Shown: positions 1 through 12,254, numbered from the stretch's first letter. The stretch: 64,000 nucleotides of DNA from Oehlia diaphana (GCA_003833135.1 QZLH01000165.1:6209-70208), one strand, 5' to 3'. Translations and numbers: made by a program. The notes: generated from the sequence alone by a model not told the origin.

Positions 1-34
1 GACTGTGGTGATCAGTGAATAATTTATTTTTTCG

Positions 35-270
35 AGAATTTATGCAGAACTTCGTTCTTGAATTTTTTTGCAGAATCTGTTCTTGAATTTTTCCGCAGAA
101 CTTCGTTCTTGAATTTTTCACAGAATTTTGTTCTTGAATTTTTTCGCATGTATAATTTTTGGAGATTTTCACAGAATTTTGTTCATGAATTTTTTCGCAT
201 GTATAATTTTTTGGGATTTTCGCAGAATTTTCATTTTCTTGAAATTCTGCGCAGAAATAATAAAATTTTT
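35..270. repeat. Degenerate tandem repeats rich in GCAGAA and TTGAATTTTT
   Basis: Units of about 28-32 bases built from a GCAGAA...TTCTTGAATTTTTT motif recur from about 35 to 120. Two copies of a roughly 51-base unit follow (121-171 and 172-222) that share CGCATGTATAATTTTT. The open frames through this stretch are F/N/R-rich translations of the repeat and are not believed to be genes. Confidence 0.7.
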
Positions 271-336
271 TCCTTTGAATTTTTCCGGCGGGGTCACAGA
301 TCTGTGCAGATCTGCATCTCAAAAAATTCCCCGATG

Positions 337-1345
337 TAAGGTAAGTAGTATATGAATCAAAGTTATTTAGTTTATTAAATAAATGTTAAATGCTATATCA
401 TGAAGTTGCAAGATTATAGTTATCCTAATAGATGAGATTTATTGGACGTTGCTTTACTTGTAAAATAAGTATACATAAATCCAAAAATATTTAGCAGTAG
501 GAAAGTTAGATGCAATTTCTTTTTTGCTATTCTAATAGGCTGGCATGTTGTCTTGTAAATATATATTTTATTATTGATGCAGGTTAAGTTATTTCTTTGC
601 TTTCTTATATTTATGAAAAATACCTATAGCTAATTGTTTTTATTGCTAATATTTCACAGGTCGAAATGTGAAAAATCAGGCATCAATCAGTCACCAATTG
701 GGCATCAATCAGGTAGCTGATTGGTGACTGATTGGTGACTGATTGGTAACTGATTGGCATTTTCGCCAAATATCGTTACCAATCAGGCAGTTTGCTAACT
801 TTGATCCAGTAATCAGAAAAAGATGAAATATAGTTCATTGGAATCGTCTCAACATGACGAATCTAATGGTAGTAAAATCATATTTCTAGGATTGATAATT
901 GATGAGATATTAAGTAAAATGTAAAAATAAAAAAATACTATTTATATTTTATTTAATATCTCATCAAGTATTAATCCTAGAAATACAATTTTACTACCAT
1001 TAGATTCGGCTTGCTGAGACGATTCCAATGAACTATATTTCATCTTTTTCTGATCACTGGATCAAAAGTTAGCAAACTGCCTGATTGGTGACAGTATTTG
1101 GCGAAAATGCCAATCAGTCACCAATCGGTCACCAATCAGCTACCTAATTGGTGCCTGATTGGTGACTGATTGATGCCTGATTTTTCACTTTTCAACCTGT
1201 GTTTCTAATTACAAGATTCTCATCCCTATACTTTTTTTTTACACTAGATTTTCAAAATAAATTATCAAATTCATATTTACAGGATTTTTATTTCTTTCAA
1301 ATACGCAGATTATATAAAATAATATTCTTTGTAATAAAACTTTTT
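337..1345. repeat. Direct repeat, copy A (split by the 655-1201 element)
   Basis: The blocks 337-654 and 1202-1345 together match 1393-1830 in order and orientation. Shared stretches include ATGAATCAAAGTTATTT, GAAGTTGCAAGA, AAGTTAGATGCAAT and ATTCTCATCCCTATAC. The two copies differ by scattered substitutions and small indels, so the duplication is not recent. Copy A is interrupted exactly at the ends of the fold-back element, so copy B serves as its empty site. Confidence 0.8.
655..1201. mobile_element. Fold-back MITE (547 bp, arms about 260 bp)
   Basis: The left arm starts CACAGGTCGAAATGTGAAAA and the right end is its reverse complement (ending ACCTGTG). The arms match almost completely, apart from a short unpaired centre near 925-940. 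The arms contain repeated CAATCAGTCACC/GATTGGTGACTG blocks. There is no coding capacity. Comparison with the unoccupied copy B suggests a 3-bp target duplication (TTT here, TCT in the empty site). The superfamily is not assigned. Confidence 0.85.
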
Positions 1346-1392
1346 GAAGATAATCTTAACTTAAAAAATGCCTTTTATGAAATACTATATAT

Positions 1393-1830
1393 CTATAATG
1401 TAGGGCAAGTAGCATGCATATGAATCAAAGTTATTTGGTTCATTAGATGAATGCTAAATGTCATGTCTTGAAGTTGCAAGACTATAGTTATTTTAATAGA
1501 TGAGATGTATTAGATGTTGCTTTATTTGTAGAACAAATATATAAACCCAGAAAAGTCTGGCAGTAGAAAAGTTAGATGCAATCTTAATAGGCTGACACAT
1601 TATCTTGTAAATATATACTTTATCATCGATGCAAGTCAAGTTATTTCTTTGTTCTAATTTGTTTTTATTACTAATATCTCTGATTACAAGATTCTCATCC
1701 CTATACTTTTTTTTTAGACTAGATTTTTAAAATAAATCATCCCACTTATATTTACAGGATTTTTTGTCTATTTAGTATATCACTCTCAAATATGCAAATT
1801 ATATAAAATAATATTCCCTATAATAAAACA
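1393..1830. repeat. Direct repeat, copy B (empty site)
   Basis: Second copy of the duplicated segment, without the fold-back element. The junction region around 1660-1700 reads straight through where copy A carries the 547-bp insertion. No coding capacity is seen. Confidence 0.8.
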
Positions 1831-2286
1831 AGATTAAGTAATTTCAAATCTATGGATAAATTTAGAAGATTATGGTAGTTGTCTATAAACCACACAGTCT
1901 GAAATCTATTTATTTATATTGTGTAAATTATTTTTATAGTACTTTATTTAAATATAATTTTTGCTGTGTAAGCAGCAAAAATTTTTTTTGCTAATATTTT
2001 ATAAAATTTTTATGGAATTCATAAAAATTTCATGTAAGGCTAAAGAAATAAAATTATTTGTTTCTAATGAAAAAAAGTTGCTAAATTTGACCTGGTCATC
2101 CAGAAAAAAAATTATTTTTCAAAAAAATTTTAGCTGATTTCTAGAAGATAATTGGTTAGTTTATAAATTTCTTGTCAAGTGGAAAAAAAAATATTTTTTA
2201 TGATTATGATTGGTCAAAACAAAAATCATATGACCAAATAAAATAAATTTTTTTTTCTTTTTATAATATTTATATGACCCATCCAA
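1831..2286. other. AT-rich intergenic, nothing recognised
   Basis: Very AT-rich sequence with A and T homopolymer runs. No open frame with coding character, no clear repeat pair and no RNA gene was seen. Confidence 0.5.
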
Positions 2287-2798
2287 TAGAGGTTGGAACC
2301 GGTTAAGCTTAACCGGTTAATTAACCGGTTAAAATGGTTAACCGGTTAATTAACCGGTTAAAATGGTTAACCGGTTAAAACATTTGTTAACCGGTTAAAA
2401 AACAATTTTTAACCGGTTAAATTATCCGGTTAAAATGCTGAAAATATTTGTAATTCTGGCCAAATTATAGTGCCAGCCAGAATTATAAATCACGGGACTT
2501 CAGATAAAAGTTTAGCCATCAGGTATTCAGGTAAGATAGAATTTTTTATGTTATATAATATTCATAATGCGGCTGAAATTCATAGTGCCAGCCAGACAAT
2601 TTTGACCTGAATTTCGTCTTTCTTCGTTTCGATTAGTTAGAGTTTTGGTCTGCCTAATTTTGGTCAGGATTAAAATATATTTGATGCTAATCCTGGCCGA
2701 ATTTCATTATTGAATTTTAACCGGTTAATTAACCGGTTAAAGGTTTGGTTAACCGGTTATTAACCGGTTAAGACTTTTTGGACCGGTTCCAATCTCTA
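2287..2798. mobile_element. TIR element loaded with TTAACCGGTTAA palindromes
   Basis: Imperfect terminal inverted repeats TAGAGGTTGGAACCGGT (left) and TAGAGATTGGAACCGGT (right, reverse complement) bound a 512-bp unit with TA at both ends. Fourteen CCGGTT cores, mostly in the palindrome TTAACCGGTTAA, sit in both ends: nine on the left and five on the right. The middle (about 2449-2620) contains AATTCTGGCC and GCCAGCCAGA motifs shared with 55566-55735. There is no transposase, so it is a non-autonomous element; TA ends hint at a Tc1/mariner-like or similar parent. Confidence 0.75.
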
Positions 2799-4189
2799 CC
2801 GCTCAATCATGAGAAACAAATAATTTTATTTACTTGGCTTAAATTAGTCTGTTTTTACTATTATCATTTATTAAAATTATTAACTTTTGATTTATAATAT
2901 TGCTTAATATTATTATTAAATTTTATAAAATAAACTGATAGAAATGTACAGTTAATGTTGCTCTATCATTTTATCAGTTTAGAATTTTTTTATGTTGCTT
3001 AGTTTATGAATTATAAAACTTTAAAGTTACATAATATTAGTATAATTTATAGGTGACAGACATCATAGCAATTGAGGTAAAAAAAAATATTTCTGATCAT
3101 ACTTACCATTACTATTAATTTTCATAACATTATATTTTGCTTGAAATTTATTACTTAATACATTACAATAAAAGTAATTTGATTTTTGTATGATACTGTG
3201 TAAAATTCACATTTATGTTAGATATCTAACTGAACTAAAGTTTATTAAAAAGTGTGATGTTAAGATATATGATGAGATTTATATGATAAATTTTACTGTG
3301 CCTATTATATACATGTGTGATAATAATCAGTAATTTTTTTGGCAAAAATCAAAATACTAATATATAGTAAGAAAAGTAATATGCCCATTTTATTTTGAGA
3401 TATCTATAGAGAAGGAATTTGTGATGATATGTTTCAAGAAGCTATCCAAGCAGTAAAACCAATCTACCTTATTATAACTTTGCAGAATATACAAGTTCAT
3501 TTTGATTGTTAATTTTAATGATATTAATAATTAGTAAATTTTATTTTTGTTTGATTTTTGCTTTAGTTATATAAAGCAGATAAAAGAGTTCACTAATCAG
3601 AACATCACCTTTTTATATGATTTGCAGAATTAATTTTAGAATATGCTTTTAGAGCAAATTACATTAATATAATTACATCACAAAAATCTGATCAATGGCC
3701 ATTTCTTAATTTAACAATAGTATATAAAAATCGTTAGAAACTGCTACCTATGAATAAACACATAGTTTATTTAATTTATTTATTTAAAATTTTATTATTT
3801 TATTATGCTTCTATTATTACTTCAACATTATTTTTAAACTTAGAGAACTTCCATTTATTTTAATAATTTAAAATATTAATTAAATTTTAGGTAAACTATG
3901 AGCATATTTAAGATAATAATTAATAATTTTTTATTTGAGTCTGAAAACAGACTGTAGAATTCATATCAATTTCCACTTGTATTTATATATTTTAATATTA
4001 CATTAAAGGTTATGTGAAAATATTTTTATTCATCTATCTTTTTTTACTTTTTTCTTTTTTCTTTCTTTTTCTTTCTTTCTTATTTTAAGTAACTAATTTA
4101 AATTTATATAACTATAAATAAATATAATTATAAACTATCTTTTCTAAGTTATTTCAATTAAATATTTTTTCTTCAGCTAAATGCTTATC
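2799..4189. other. AT-rich intergenic with a pyrimidine microsatellite
   Basis: No gene recognised. A CTTT-type polypyrimidine tract lies at about 4037-4085 (TTTTTTCTTTTTTCTTTC and similar). The remainder is AT-rich with many stops in all frames. Confidence 0.5.
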
Positions 4190-5501
4190 TGATCATATGA
4201 TTATTATAACTATCCATTAATCTTTATAAATTATCCAACATTATCGGCTACATTTATCTTTCCCAAGAAAATTTGAGTCCTATCAAATTCTAATTATAAC
4301 TTCATAATTTGGTCTATCAATATATCCTTTTAAGCAGGTTTAATAATTCTCCATTTACTGATATTTTCTGTATTTTTCCTTTTATAGTCTTAATTCTATA
4401 TGATCCTTTAAAAATTACTTTATATATGTAATAAAATCCTTTCTATTTTTCTTCTAGCTTTCTGGACTATTGTTTCTTTTTTGCTGCATCATAGTATAGT
4501 ACCTTATCTCCATTCTCCAATCCAAAACTTCTTCCTTATTTTATTTTTCTTATCATAGTATAACTTTTATTTTTCTTGAAACTTCTTGATATTCTTCTTA
4601 GCTTGACTTCTAGCATTTAGCAATTTTTTAATTAAACCATTAATTCTTTATGTTATCATAATTTCTTCATCTTTCAGATTTAATAGTATTTTCATTTCTC
4701 TTTCATATATTAAATAACTTGGTTTCATTTTTGTCAAATTATTTCTTTTAGTCCTGTATGTGAATAACACTTCCAGTATTTTTAAATTTTAATCTTCTGT
4801 ATCATTCAATTTCGTTAATGATTCATATAATGTCTTGTTAAATTTCTCTATTAATCCATTTGTTTTTGGATGCGATCATAATTTCTTACAATTGGCAGGT
4901 AATAGGGAGTCAAAAAATTATTTTTAATCTGAAATTCTTCTAGTAATGATTTTATTATATTATTATTAAATGACTTTCTTTATCACTTAGTATTTTCTTC
5001 AGACATTCATGTCTACATATTATATTTTTGTAGATAAATCTTGCTACTTCTTTAGCACTTGCTGTTTTGTATACTCTTGCTTCTGGCCATTTTACTATAA
5101 AGTAATCTATTGCTGTAACAATTTACCTATTATTTTTCTCTGTTATTTTCAATAGTCCTATATTATCTATTTCAATTTGGTAAAATAATTCTATGACTTT
5201 TATTACATTTAACTTATATTTTCCAATTAGTTTTTCCATTCTTTGACAACTATCACATAATTTAACATAAACTTCTATATCCTTCTTCATTCTTTTCCAA
5301 TAGTATTTATCCTTAATTTTTTCATATGTTGTATCTATTTTGAAATGTTCTGATAACTTGTAATCATAAGCTATATACATTAATCCTTTAAATTCATATT
5401 TTCTTATTATTTTTAGCTTTTTTCTCTCTTTTATTTTATAAACTACTCCTTCTGCTATATCATATTTCTGTTCTTTGTTAATATTTCTTATTATTCTGTT
5501 A

Positions 5502-5759
5502 CACTGGTAAAAAGATAATTTATCCTATACATATTTTACACATATCAATGTAAAAAATCATACACAAATAATACACATATCAGGTACTAATATATATATC
5601 ATATATATGTCAGGTATCTGATAGGTATACGATATATATAAGTATCTGATATATATATAATATGTGTATTATTTGTGTATGATTTCTTACATTTTGAGTA
5701 CCCGATATATGTAAGATATATGTAGGATATGTGTAGGATAGAGCATTTTTTTACCAGTG
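5502..5759. mobile_element. Fold-back MITE nested in the gypsy remnant
   Basis: Ends CACTGGTAAAAA and TTTTTTTACCAGTG are inverted repeats. The arms share ATACACAAATAATACACATAT, while the centre is ATATATA-rich. It lies between integrase and RNase H pieces of the pol remnant, so it inserted into the retroelement. The flanks TTA and ATTATA give no clean target duplication. Confidence 0.75.
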
Positions 5760-5894
5760 ATTATATTCTTTTTTTTTCTATATTATTTTGTTTTCTACTT
5801 ATTTAATAATTCTTTTAATTTTAAATCCTCTTTTATTAGTTGTTGATAAGTTGAATTAGTTGTTTTATTGGTTATCTGTAAAGGTTGTTGTATT

Positions 5895-6360
5895 GATACA
5901 TTTGATAATGAAATATTTTTTCAAAGTATTTTTAAATAAAAAAAAACATTTTGTAACATTTAATTAATTTAAAGAAAATATTATGAAATGTCAATGTCTT
6001 TTTAAAGTATATTTAATTAAAAAAATATTTTGTAACATTTTTTTAATTAATTTAAAGAAAAAATGTTGCAAAATGTTTTTTTAAAGTATTTTTAATTAAA
6101 AAAACATTTTGCAACATTTTTTGGATTGCTTTAATAACAAATATTGCAAAATTGCAAATAATCTGCAATTCCACAAATATTTTACAATTCTGCAATTATT
6201 CTATAATTGAATTGCAATACTTTGCAGAATTGCAAATTATTTACAAATTGCGGATAATTGTGAATTGCGAAATTGCAAATATTTAGGTTTAAAAATCTGC
6301 AATGTTTTGCAATATTATAAATCACAATTATTTCACAATTACTTATTTGCAATATTATTC
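5895..6360. repeat. AT-rich tandem repeats with palindromic TTGCAAAAT motifs
   Basis: Two to three units of about 79 bases start near 5946, 6026 and 6105, built from ATTTTGTAACATTT...TTTAAAGTATTTTTAATTAAAAAA. A stretch dense in TTGCAAAT/ATTTGCAA variants follows (6120-6350). A similar mixture occurs at 39780-40200. It separates parts of the pol remnant, so it is a later insertion or expansion. Confidence 0.6.
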
Positions 6361-7389
6361 TTATTTATAAGTACTTTAGTATTCATTAGTCCTTTTAATG
6401 TAGAATGATCAGTAATAACTTTAAATTTTCTTTTAGCTAAAAATTTATGGAAATGTTTAATTTTCCAAAATATAGCAAATATTCTAATTTTATTATTGCA
6501 TAATTCTTTTCTGACTCAACTAAGCTTTTACTAGTATAAGTTATAATTAATTCTTTATTTTCTTCATTCTTTTGAAATAACACTGCTCCTAATCCTTTTT
6601 CTAATGCATCCGTTATCAATATGAACTCCTTAAAATTTGAATAATCTAGTACTGATTTTTCCATTAATTTTTCTTTCAATTCTTTAAATACTTTTTATTG
6701 TTTTTCTATCTATTCAAAAAATATATCCTTTTTAACTAAGTGATATAAAGGTGTTGCCATTCTTGTGAAATTCTTTATAAATTTTCTGTAGTATGAATAT
6801 AATCCCAAGAATGTTTTTACTTGTGTAACAGTTTCTGGTATTTTTATTTCTTTAATTTTCTTTATTTTCTTTTTATCTAGTTTTATTTCTATTATGTGTT
6901 CTAAGAATATGATATTTTGTTTATTAAACTTACATTTCTTCAACTTTACAATCATAATATTTTCTTTTAACTTCTTCAATACCTTACTAATATATTTTAT
7001 ATATTCTTCAAAATTCTTTGAATAAATCATTATATCATTTAAATGCACTATTACAAATTCGCTAATATATTTTTTTAATACAATCTTTGAAATGTTTCAG
7101 GTACATTTTTTTAGTCTAAATGGCATAACATTGTATTCAAACAATTTCTGTAAATATATAATGCTATTTTTTCTTTATCTTCTTCTGTCATTTCTACTTG
7201 ATGATATTCTGCCACTAAGTCTAAACTAGTAAACCATTTTGCAGTCATTTTGCAGTTCTATATTTTTCCAACAATTTATCTATTTGTGATAATGGATATG
7301 CATTTGATGCAAAATCTATAATTTTTACCCTTTCTTTTTGCTAATGTTACTGGAGATAGGTGATGGATAAATTGATTAAATCTGAAGAT

Positions 7390-8680
7390 TAAGAGATGTA
7401 CTATATTAAATGAATAGATGTGCTTATCTCAGAAGATTCAGTCATATACATATGATGATTTGTCATACTGATTATTTTTGGCATTCATCTGTAGTAGACT
7501 TATAAGTCTTGGAAAAGCAACTTAAAATGCTTTGGATCTAAATTTCTATCAGGCTTGAAATAGCACTTGCATTATAAGTAACTGCTTGAATTTTATTTAT
7601 TCTTATCTTCTTGAATATTATATAAACTTTTTTAGCTTTAGAAGTAATTTTACACAAGTTTATGTCAGTATACCAATATCCTAGCCAATTGGTCATTAAT
7701 TTTATTCGTAGATTTAATATCTCTAATTTAATCTTTGTATACTTTATAGTAACAATACCAACATAGTATCTCCTTTTGTCTGACCTTCATTGTTACATTA
7801 AATAGATCAACTATGGTTTGTGCTGTAATATTACTAGATTCTGTTAGAATTACTTCTAAGAAGAATTTGGAAATCTAAATGTCAAACACCATACCATCAC
7901 TGTTTTTACTGCAAAAGGATGATAGTTCCTATCTTAAACCTTGCTCCACTTTTTGCCTATAGAGGATTTTTTAATGTGATGGAGTGTTCTGATTATCTCC
8001 TTCCTTCAAACATAGTTTTTCAACATTTCTCTGAACATGAATTAGTGAGTGGTCATGATGAGATGGGAGTAACTGAGGATGAGTCTTGAGTAGTCAATTC
8101 ATGCTAAAGTTTTATTTTTCACTTTCTCTCCCTTATCTCATTACTAACTTTCTTTCTATGCACCTCATCTAAGAAAGAATCTGTCTCTTTATCATCCTCC
8201 AATGATTTAGATTCTGTAGAATCATACTGGTCTACAATGGAAGATACATTAGTTTGATCTAAAGGTATTGAATTGAAATCCTGAGATATAGGGTCAGCAT
8301 TTTTCTTTTCATAGAATGATCAGGGTAATCCGATTGTTTTGAAATCCCCTCAATAGATGGCGAAATAAATGATTGTGAAGAATTGGAGACTTTGGTATGG
8401 ATGTATTGCTTTCTGCCGAAATATTAACAGCATTTTGTTCCTGTTTGATTTCCCTGATATCATCATCTAATTTAGCAATAAGGGTGGTTTTTTCTTTATC
8501 TCTCTGTTCTAGGCTCGTGAATCTGGTTTCATGTTCTTCCAAAGCATGCTTTAACTTCGCATTCTCAGCCTTAACTTCTATATTCTCGGGCTTGACTTCG
8601 GCATTCTTCTTTCTAAGTTCTGTAATCTCGGCTAAGAGCTTCGAATTTATTTCTCTCAACGAATCGATCTCAGATTGCAT
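7390..8680 (-). pseudogene. Coiled-coil protein of a repeated fungal family, broken
   Basis: A clean start at 8680 (MQSEIDSLREINSKLLAEI) opens a Lys/Glu-rich heptad coiled coil of about 90 residues, read to a stop at 8309. After a frameshift the protein resumes (ADPISQDFNSIPLDQT, then SFLDEVHRKKVSNEI, 8114-8300). A further block at about 7520-7690 reads ITSKAKKVYIIFKKI and IQAVTYNASAISSLI before more stops. From memory this combination of N-terminal coiled coil, DEV-x-KK-V segment and ASAISSL block belongs to a family with many copies in Rhizophagus genomes; its function is unknown. The frameshifts and in-frame stops make this copy a pseudogene. Confidence 0.65.
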
Positions 8681-8890
8681 GTTTGATAATATTTTTTTTT
8701 ATACGAGATGGAATATAGTAATAGATAAAAAAATCATGTGCGCGTGATAATATGTCACGCAGATCACTTTGCCAAGAAAAATTTTAATATACATGCAAAA
8801 ATAAATATAAAATCGGGACTTAACCCGAGATACATGACATCTATGCTATTTCTGAAATATTAACTCAAGACATATGTCTATCCTAATTAT

Positions 8891-9477
8891 CTATTTTACC
8901 TGCTTTCCATCGACCAATGATGATTTTTGCTGATCAAAAACCCACTTGATTTGCCCAAATAATTTCTCGATAGGTCCAGCTAGGTCATTGCGGGATAATG
9001 ATGGGTAGTTGATAGGTAGAGGAGTAGGCGTAGCTTCTTGCAATCATTTCCAAATTCTTTAAAAATAGCTTCAAATCTCTTCATTTCAAAAGTATTCCAT
9101 ACGTTAACAAAAGGATTAATTTTGCATTTGTTTGATAATATACTTAATATTTCCCAACTTACGATCTGGAATAATTTTGATATTTCAGACCAATTTTCAC
9201 CATGTTCAATAATAGCATTATTCAATCTAATTTTTTCTTCTTTGGTCCAAGGTTTAGGCGGATTCGTAAGAATTTCATTATTTCATTAATTATACTGTAG
9301 CTTTGGATTGTCATAAAGAAAAGGATAAGGAGAATAAATATATAGTTTGATAAACAGAATTTGTACGAGTGCGCAGAAAATAAAGCCTAAAAAAAAAAGA
9401 TAATATTTAAAACCTTTTACTTTACGTGTGATAAGGACTACACTTGATATCATGCGATGCAAATCGTAAATTATCAT
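8891..9477 (-). pseudogene. SANT/Myb-like domain protein, broken
   Basis: The core PPKPWTKEEKIRLNNAIIEH plus GENWSEISKLF (about 9170-9260) matches the Trp-spaced helix pattern of a SANT/Myb repeat. A second block, NPFVNVWNTFEMKRFEAIF, follows. Two adjacent stops (TAA TGA at 9283-9288) separate the SANT frame from an upstream in-frame N-terminal piece ending LYDNPKLQYN. A frameshift near 9030 moves the C-terminus to another frame that reads ATPTPLPINYPSLSRNDLAG and ends DGKQVK at 8891. Frame breaks on both sides of a recognisable domain argue for a pseudogene; an undetected intron could explain one of them. It was presumably a DNA- or chromatin-binding protein. Confidence 0.6.
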
Positions 9478-9652
9478 ATTTGATGTTTGATTTTATTTAT
9501 TTCGTTTTTTTTTATTCAAGATTAATAACGTATAAAACGTATAAAAATATATTAATTTCTATTAATCTCTAAAAAAATTACTAATTATCTAAAACGACGA
9601 CAAATCCTTAAATTAGAAATATCTATAGTTAGATAGTTGCCAATGGATTAAG

Positions 9653-12254
9653 TTAAAATTTTCTTCCGTAACCATTACCACGATTTCCATTTGATCTTCC
9701 TCCTCCGTACCCATTTCCTCTACCATTCTTATTACTACTATTAAACCCACCATTCCTATTTCCACCACTTCCGTTTCTAAAATTCCCACTGCCATTTCTT
9801 CCCCATGCATTCCTTCCATTATTGTTTTTATTTTCTTGTAATTCAGGTAACTCTTTAGCTATTTCCAAAGTAGTAGTCTTACTATTATACCATGGCCTTC
9901 CGCCTATACTAATAACTCCATCTTCACTTACACTTAAATGATCAGAAACAATATCGCATACAACGCCTTCACTGTCTTTTGTTAATCTAAAAGCAATAAC
10001 ATCATTTTCCGGTATGTTGGAAAATTGTTTTTTAAAAATATTTCTAACATAACTTCCATGTCTAATAGGATAATTAAACTTAAATAATATAGTTGTATAT
10101 CCTTCAGTAGCACTCATCAAGCTTCTCTTCTTTATACCACTAGAATATCCACTTATATAAGCTAATGCTGCACTTAATGCTTCAATAGCACCTTGTTTCT
10201 CAATTAATTCTTTTGCTGTAGAATTAAAATATGGTAAAACACTTGATTCAACAGATTCTAAATTTTTTATCGCGTCATTTGCTGTAGCTGAAATAATATC
10301 TTGTGGTTGTGGAGGGCCAACCACTTGAAATTGTATTCTTGCACCTCTTTCTACAACTTGCAGCAAGTATTCATCTTGTGGTTTAAAGAATGTTACAGCT
10401 TTACCTTGACGTCCCGCTCTAGCTGTTCTACCTGCACGATGCACGTAAGTTTCAACGTCCTTTGGTGGTTCACAATTGATCACTAGATCTAGTAATTAAA
10501 GATAATGATTTGATTATTCGACAATATTAGATAATAAAGAAACAACTTGACATAATCATTTATTACTTATAACTTACCAACTTGAGGTATATCAATTCCT
10601 CTCGCTAAAACATCAGTACAAATAATACATTTGAATTTTCCATTTCTGAAGCCTTTCAAAGTTGTTTCTCTCTGTGACTGTGCAATATCTCCATGCAAGA
10701 CTTGAGCATCTTGTTTCAATTTATCATTAAGTACAAGCTCTATAGGATAGTATAAAAAAATTTTTAATAAACGCTTGATATATCAAAACATATCGTAACT
10801 TAGAAAGACATAATGTAATTACCATTTGCGTCGTTTTTCGTATTGCAAAAAATAACACAAGATCCCAATCCAGCATAACAAGTAACGACGTCTCCAATAA
10901 TGTCTTTTCTGGAAGCCCAGGAAGAACGAATCGCATAATGACAAATATTTTCTAAAACAATAAAAAATTTTTTTAATATTTTGTATAATCCTATTGAAAT
11001 TTCATGTCATTTAGTAACCATACCATTAGTTTTGTTATCAGAATTTCCAACCAAATCCACATTAATATAATCATTTTTCAAGTATTTCTTTACGGTTTGT
11101 TTGACCCAATCAGGAACCGTAGCAGAAAATAATAGTGTTTGATAATCAACACCTTTTCCTTGTTTTTCTTTTTGACTTTTTACATGTTGTAAAATGGTTT
11201 CCATATTTTCAGCAAATCCAATATCTAACATTTGATCAGCTTCATCCAAACAAATAAATTTCAAATCTCCTAATTTTAAATTACCACGATTGATTTGATC
11301 TAATAATCGACCTGGTGCTCCCACTATCACGTCAGTTCCTTCACGTAGCCCTTGATTTTGGACATCATATGACTTACCTCCTAGGATAGGAAGAGATTTT
11401 AAAGTTGGAGAAATATATTCAAATTCTGACAAAATTTGATTTGCTAAATCACGAGTTGGAGTCATAACCATAACTCTCGGAGAACGTCCACGACGTTTAC
11501 TGGCAAAATTATCCTTTTGGTTTTGAGCTAAAAGAATTTCGGTAATTGGTAAAACAAATGCCAAAGTTTTGCCCGTTCCAGTCTGTAATAAAAAATATGT
11601 TAAATAAAATAAAATAAAATATATGGAAATGTAAGTTATCATGCTTGCCTTTGCTCTAGCCAAAACATCTTTTCCATCATAAATCATATCAAAAGTAGCA
11701 GCTTGTATAGGAAATAATGCTTCAATTTCACGCTTCTTTAATAAATCTATAGTTGTTTGCGACAACCTGTAAGTGCTTAATCTTAAATTCTCAGGAATCT
11801 CTTTTTCTACTTCATTCTCTTTTACATCTGATTCTAAGGAACTTTCCATTTCAAAACCTTGATTTTCATCTACTATAACTGAGGCTGGATCTTTTTCACT
11901 TAATTTGCGTTTCTTTGAATTTGGTGGCTTAGTTAATGAGGAAGATTCACTCTTTCCATTAATATCTAATATTTCATCATCATCTTGTTCTTGTTCTTCA
12001 TCATGTTTCTTACGTTTTGATTTAGTTGAAGTTAAAGAAGAATCAGAATTTTTAGAATCTTTACGTTTTTTCTTATAATGTTCATCATTATCCAACTTTT
12101 CTTTTTTCATTTTAGATTTTGATTTCTTTTTTTCGTAAGTTACGTTATCATTGGGTTCGTTACTTTGAGAATCTAGTTCATTTCTCTTTGATTTTTTGCC
12201 TTTGTTAAGAGCATAATTTAAATCACTTTTAACAGCAATAGCTGAAGCAGGCAT
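9653..12254 (-). CDS. DEAD-box RNA helicase, nucleolar RNA helicase II/Gu (DDX21/DDX50) type
   Basis: Five exons (12254-11649, 11582-11024, 10951-10823, 10739-10578, 10488-9653) give 763 aa. Residues 1-150 are Lys/Glu/Ser-rich with nuclear-localisation-like runs. The helicase core has motif I AKTGTGKT (about 201-208), Ia PTRDLA, Ib GAPGRL, II DEAD (315-318), III SAT (355-357), [19 protein letters not shown] and [10 protein letters not shown] (502-509). A GUCT (NUC152) domain lies at about 615-690, which is diagnostic of the DDX21/DDX50/plant RH3-RH7 group. The tail is Gly/Asn/Arg-rich, RGG-like. Known family role: pre-rRNA processing and RNA unwinding in the nucleolus using ATP. Intron 1 is a GC-AG intron; the others are GT-AG. 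Motif Ia has Asp where most relatives have Glu. It is intact and probably housekeeping. Confidence 0.95.
11583..11648 (-). other. GC-AG intron inside helicase motif I
   Basis: This 66-base intron begins GCAAGC after exon end ...AAG and ends TTATTACAG. Removing it joins ARAK to TGTGKT and restores the Walker A motif in frame. Reading through would put a hydrophobic stretch inside motif I. A GC donor is therefore required by the protein. Confidence 0.85.

Larger units (their letters stand above)
4190..7360 (-). pseudogene. Degraded Ty3/gypsy-type retrotransposon pol
   Basis: Reading down the minus strand, the order is reverse transcriptase, RNase H, integrase. The RT palm motif FTSLDLVAEYHQVEM lies near 7190-7235. 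At 7026-7048 the YxDD box reads HLNDIMIYSK, so one catalytic Asp is lost. The RT/connection segment YSYYRKFIKNF and the RNase H segment FILITDALEKGLGAVLF follow (about 6440-6840). The integrase zinc-binding segment (5123-5380) includes YYWKRMKKDIEVYVKLCDSC. Broken catalytic-core pieces (RVYKTASAKEVARFIYKN) run to about 4700. Many frameshifts and stops and two nested repeats (5502-5759, 5895-6360) interrupt it. No LTRs were found, and the element is certainly inactive. Confidence 0.85.

Noticed and set aside
58..355. Two overlapping plus-strand frames of 75-93 codons
   Set aside because: They translate the tandem GCAGAA/TTGAATTTTT repeat and contain only F/N/R/I-rich periodic sequence.
8397..8747. 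116-codon plus-strand frame
   Set aside because: It is the exact antisense of the coiled-coil gene start; its Ser/Leu/Phe composition mirrors the Glu/Lys heptads.
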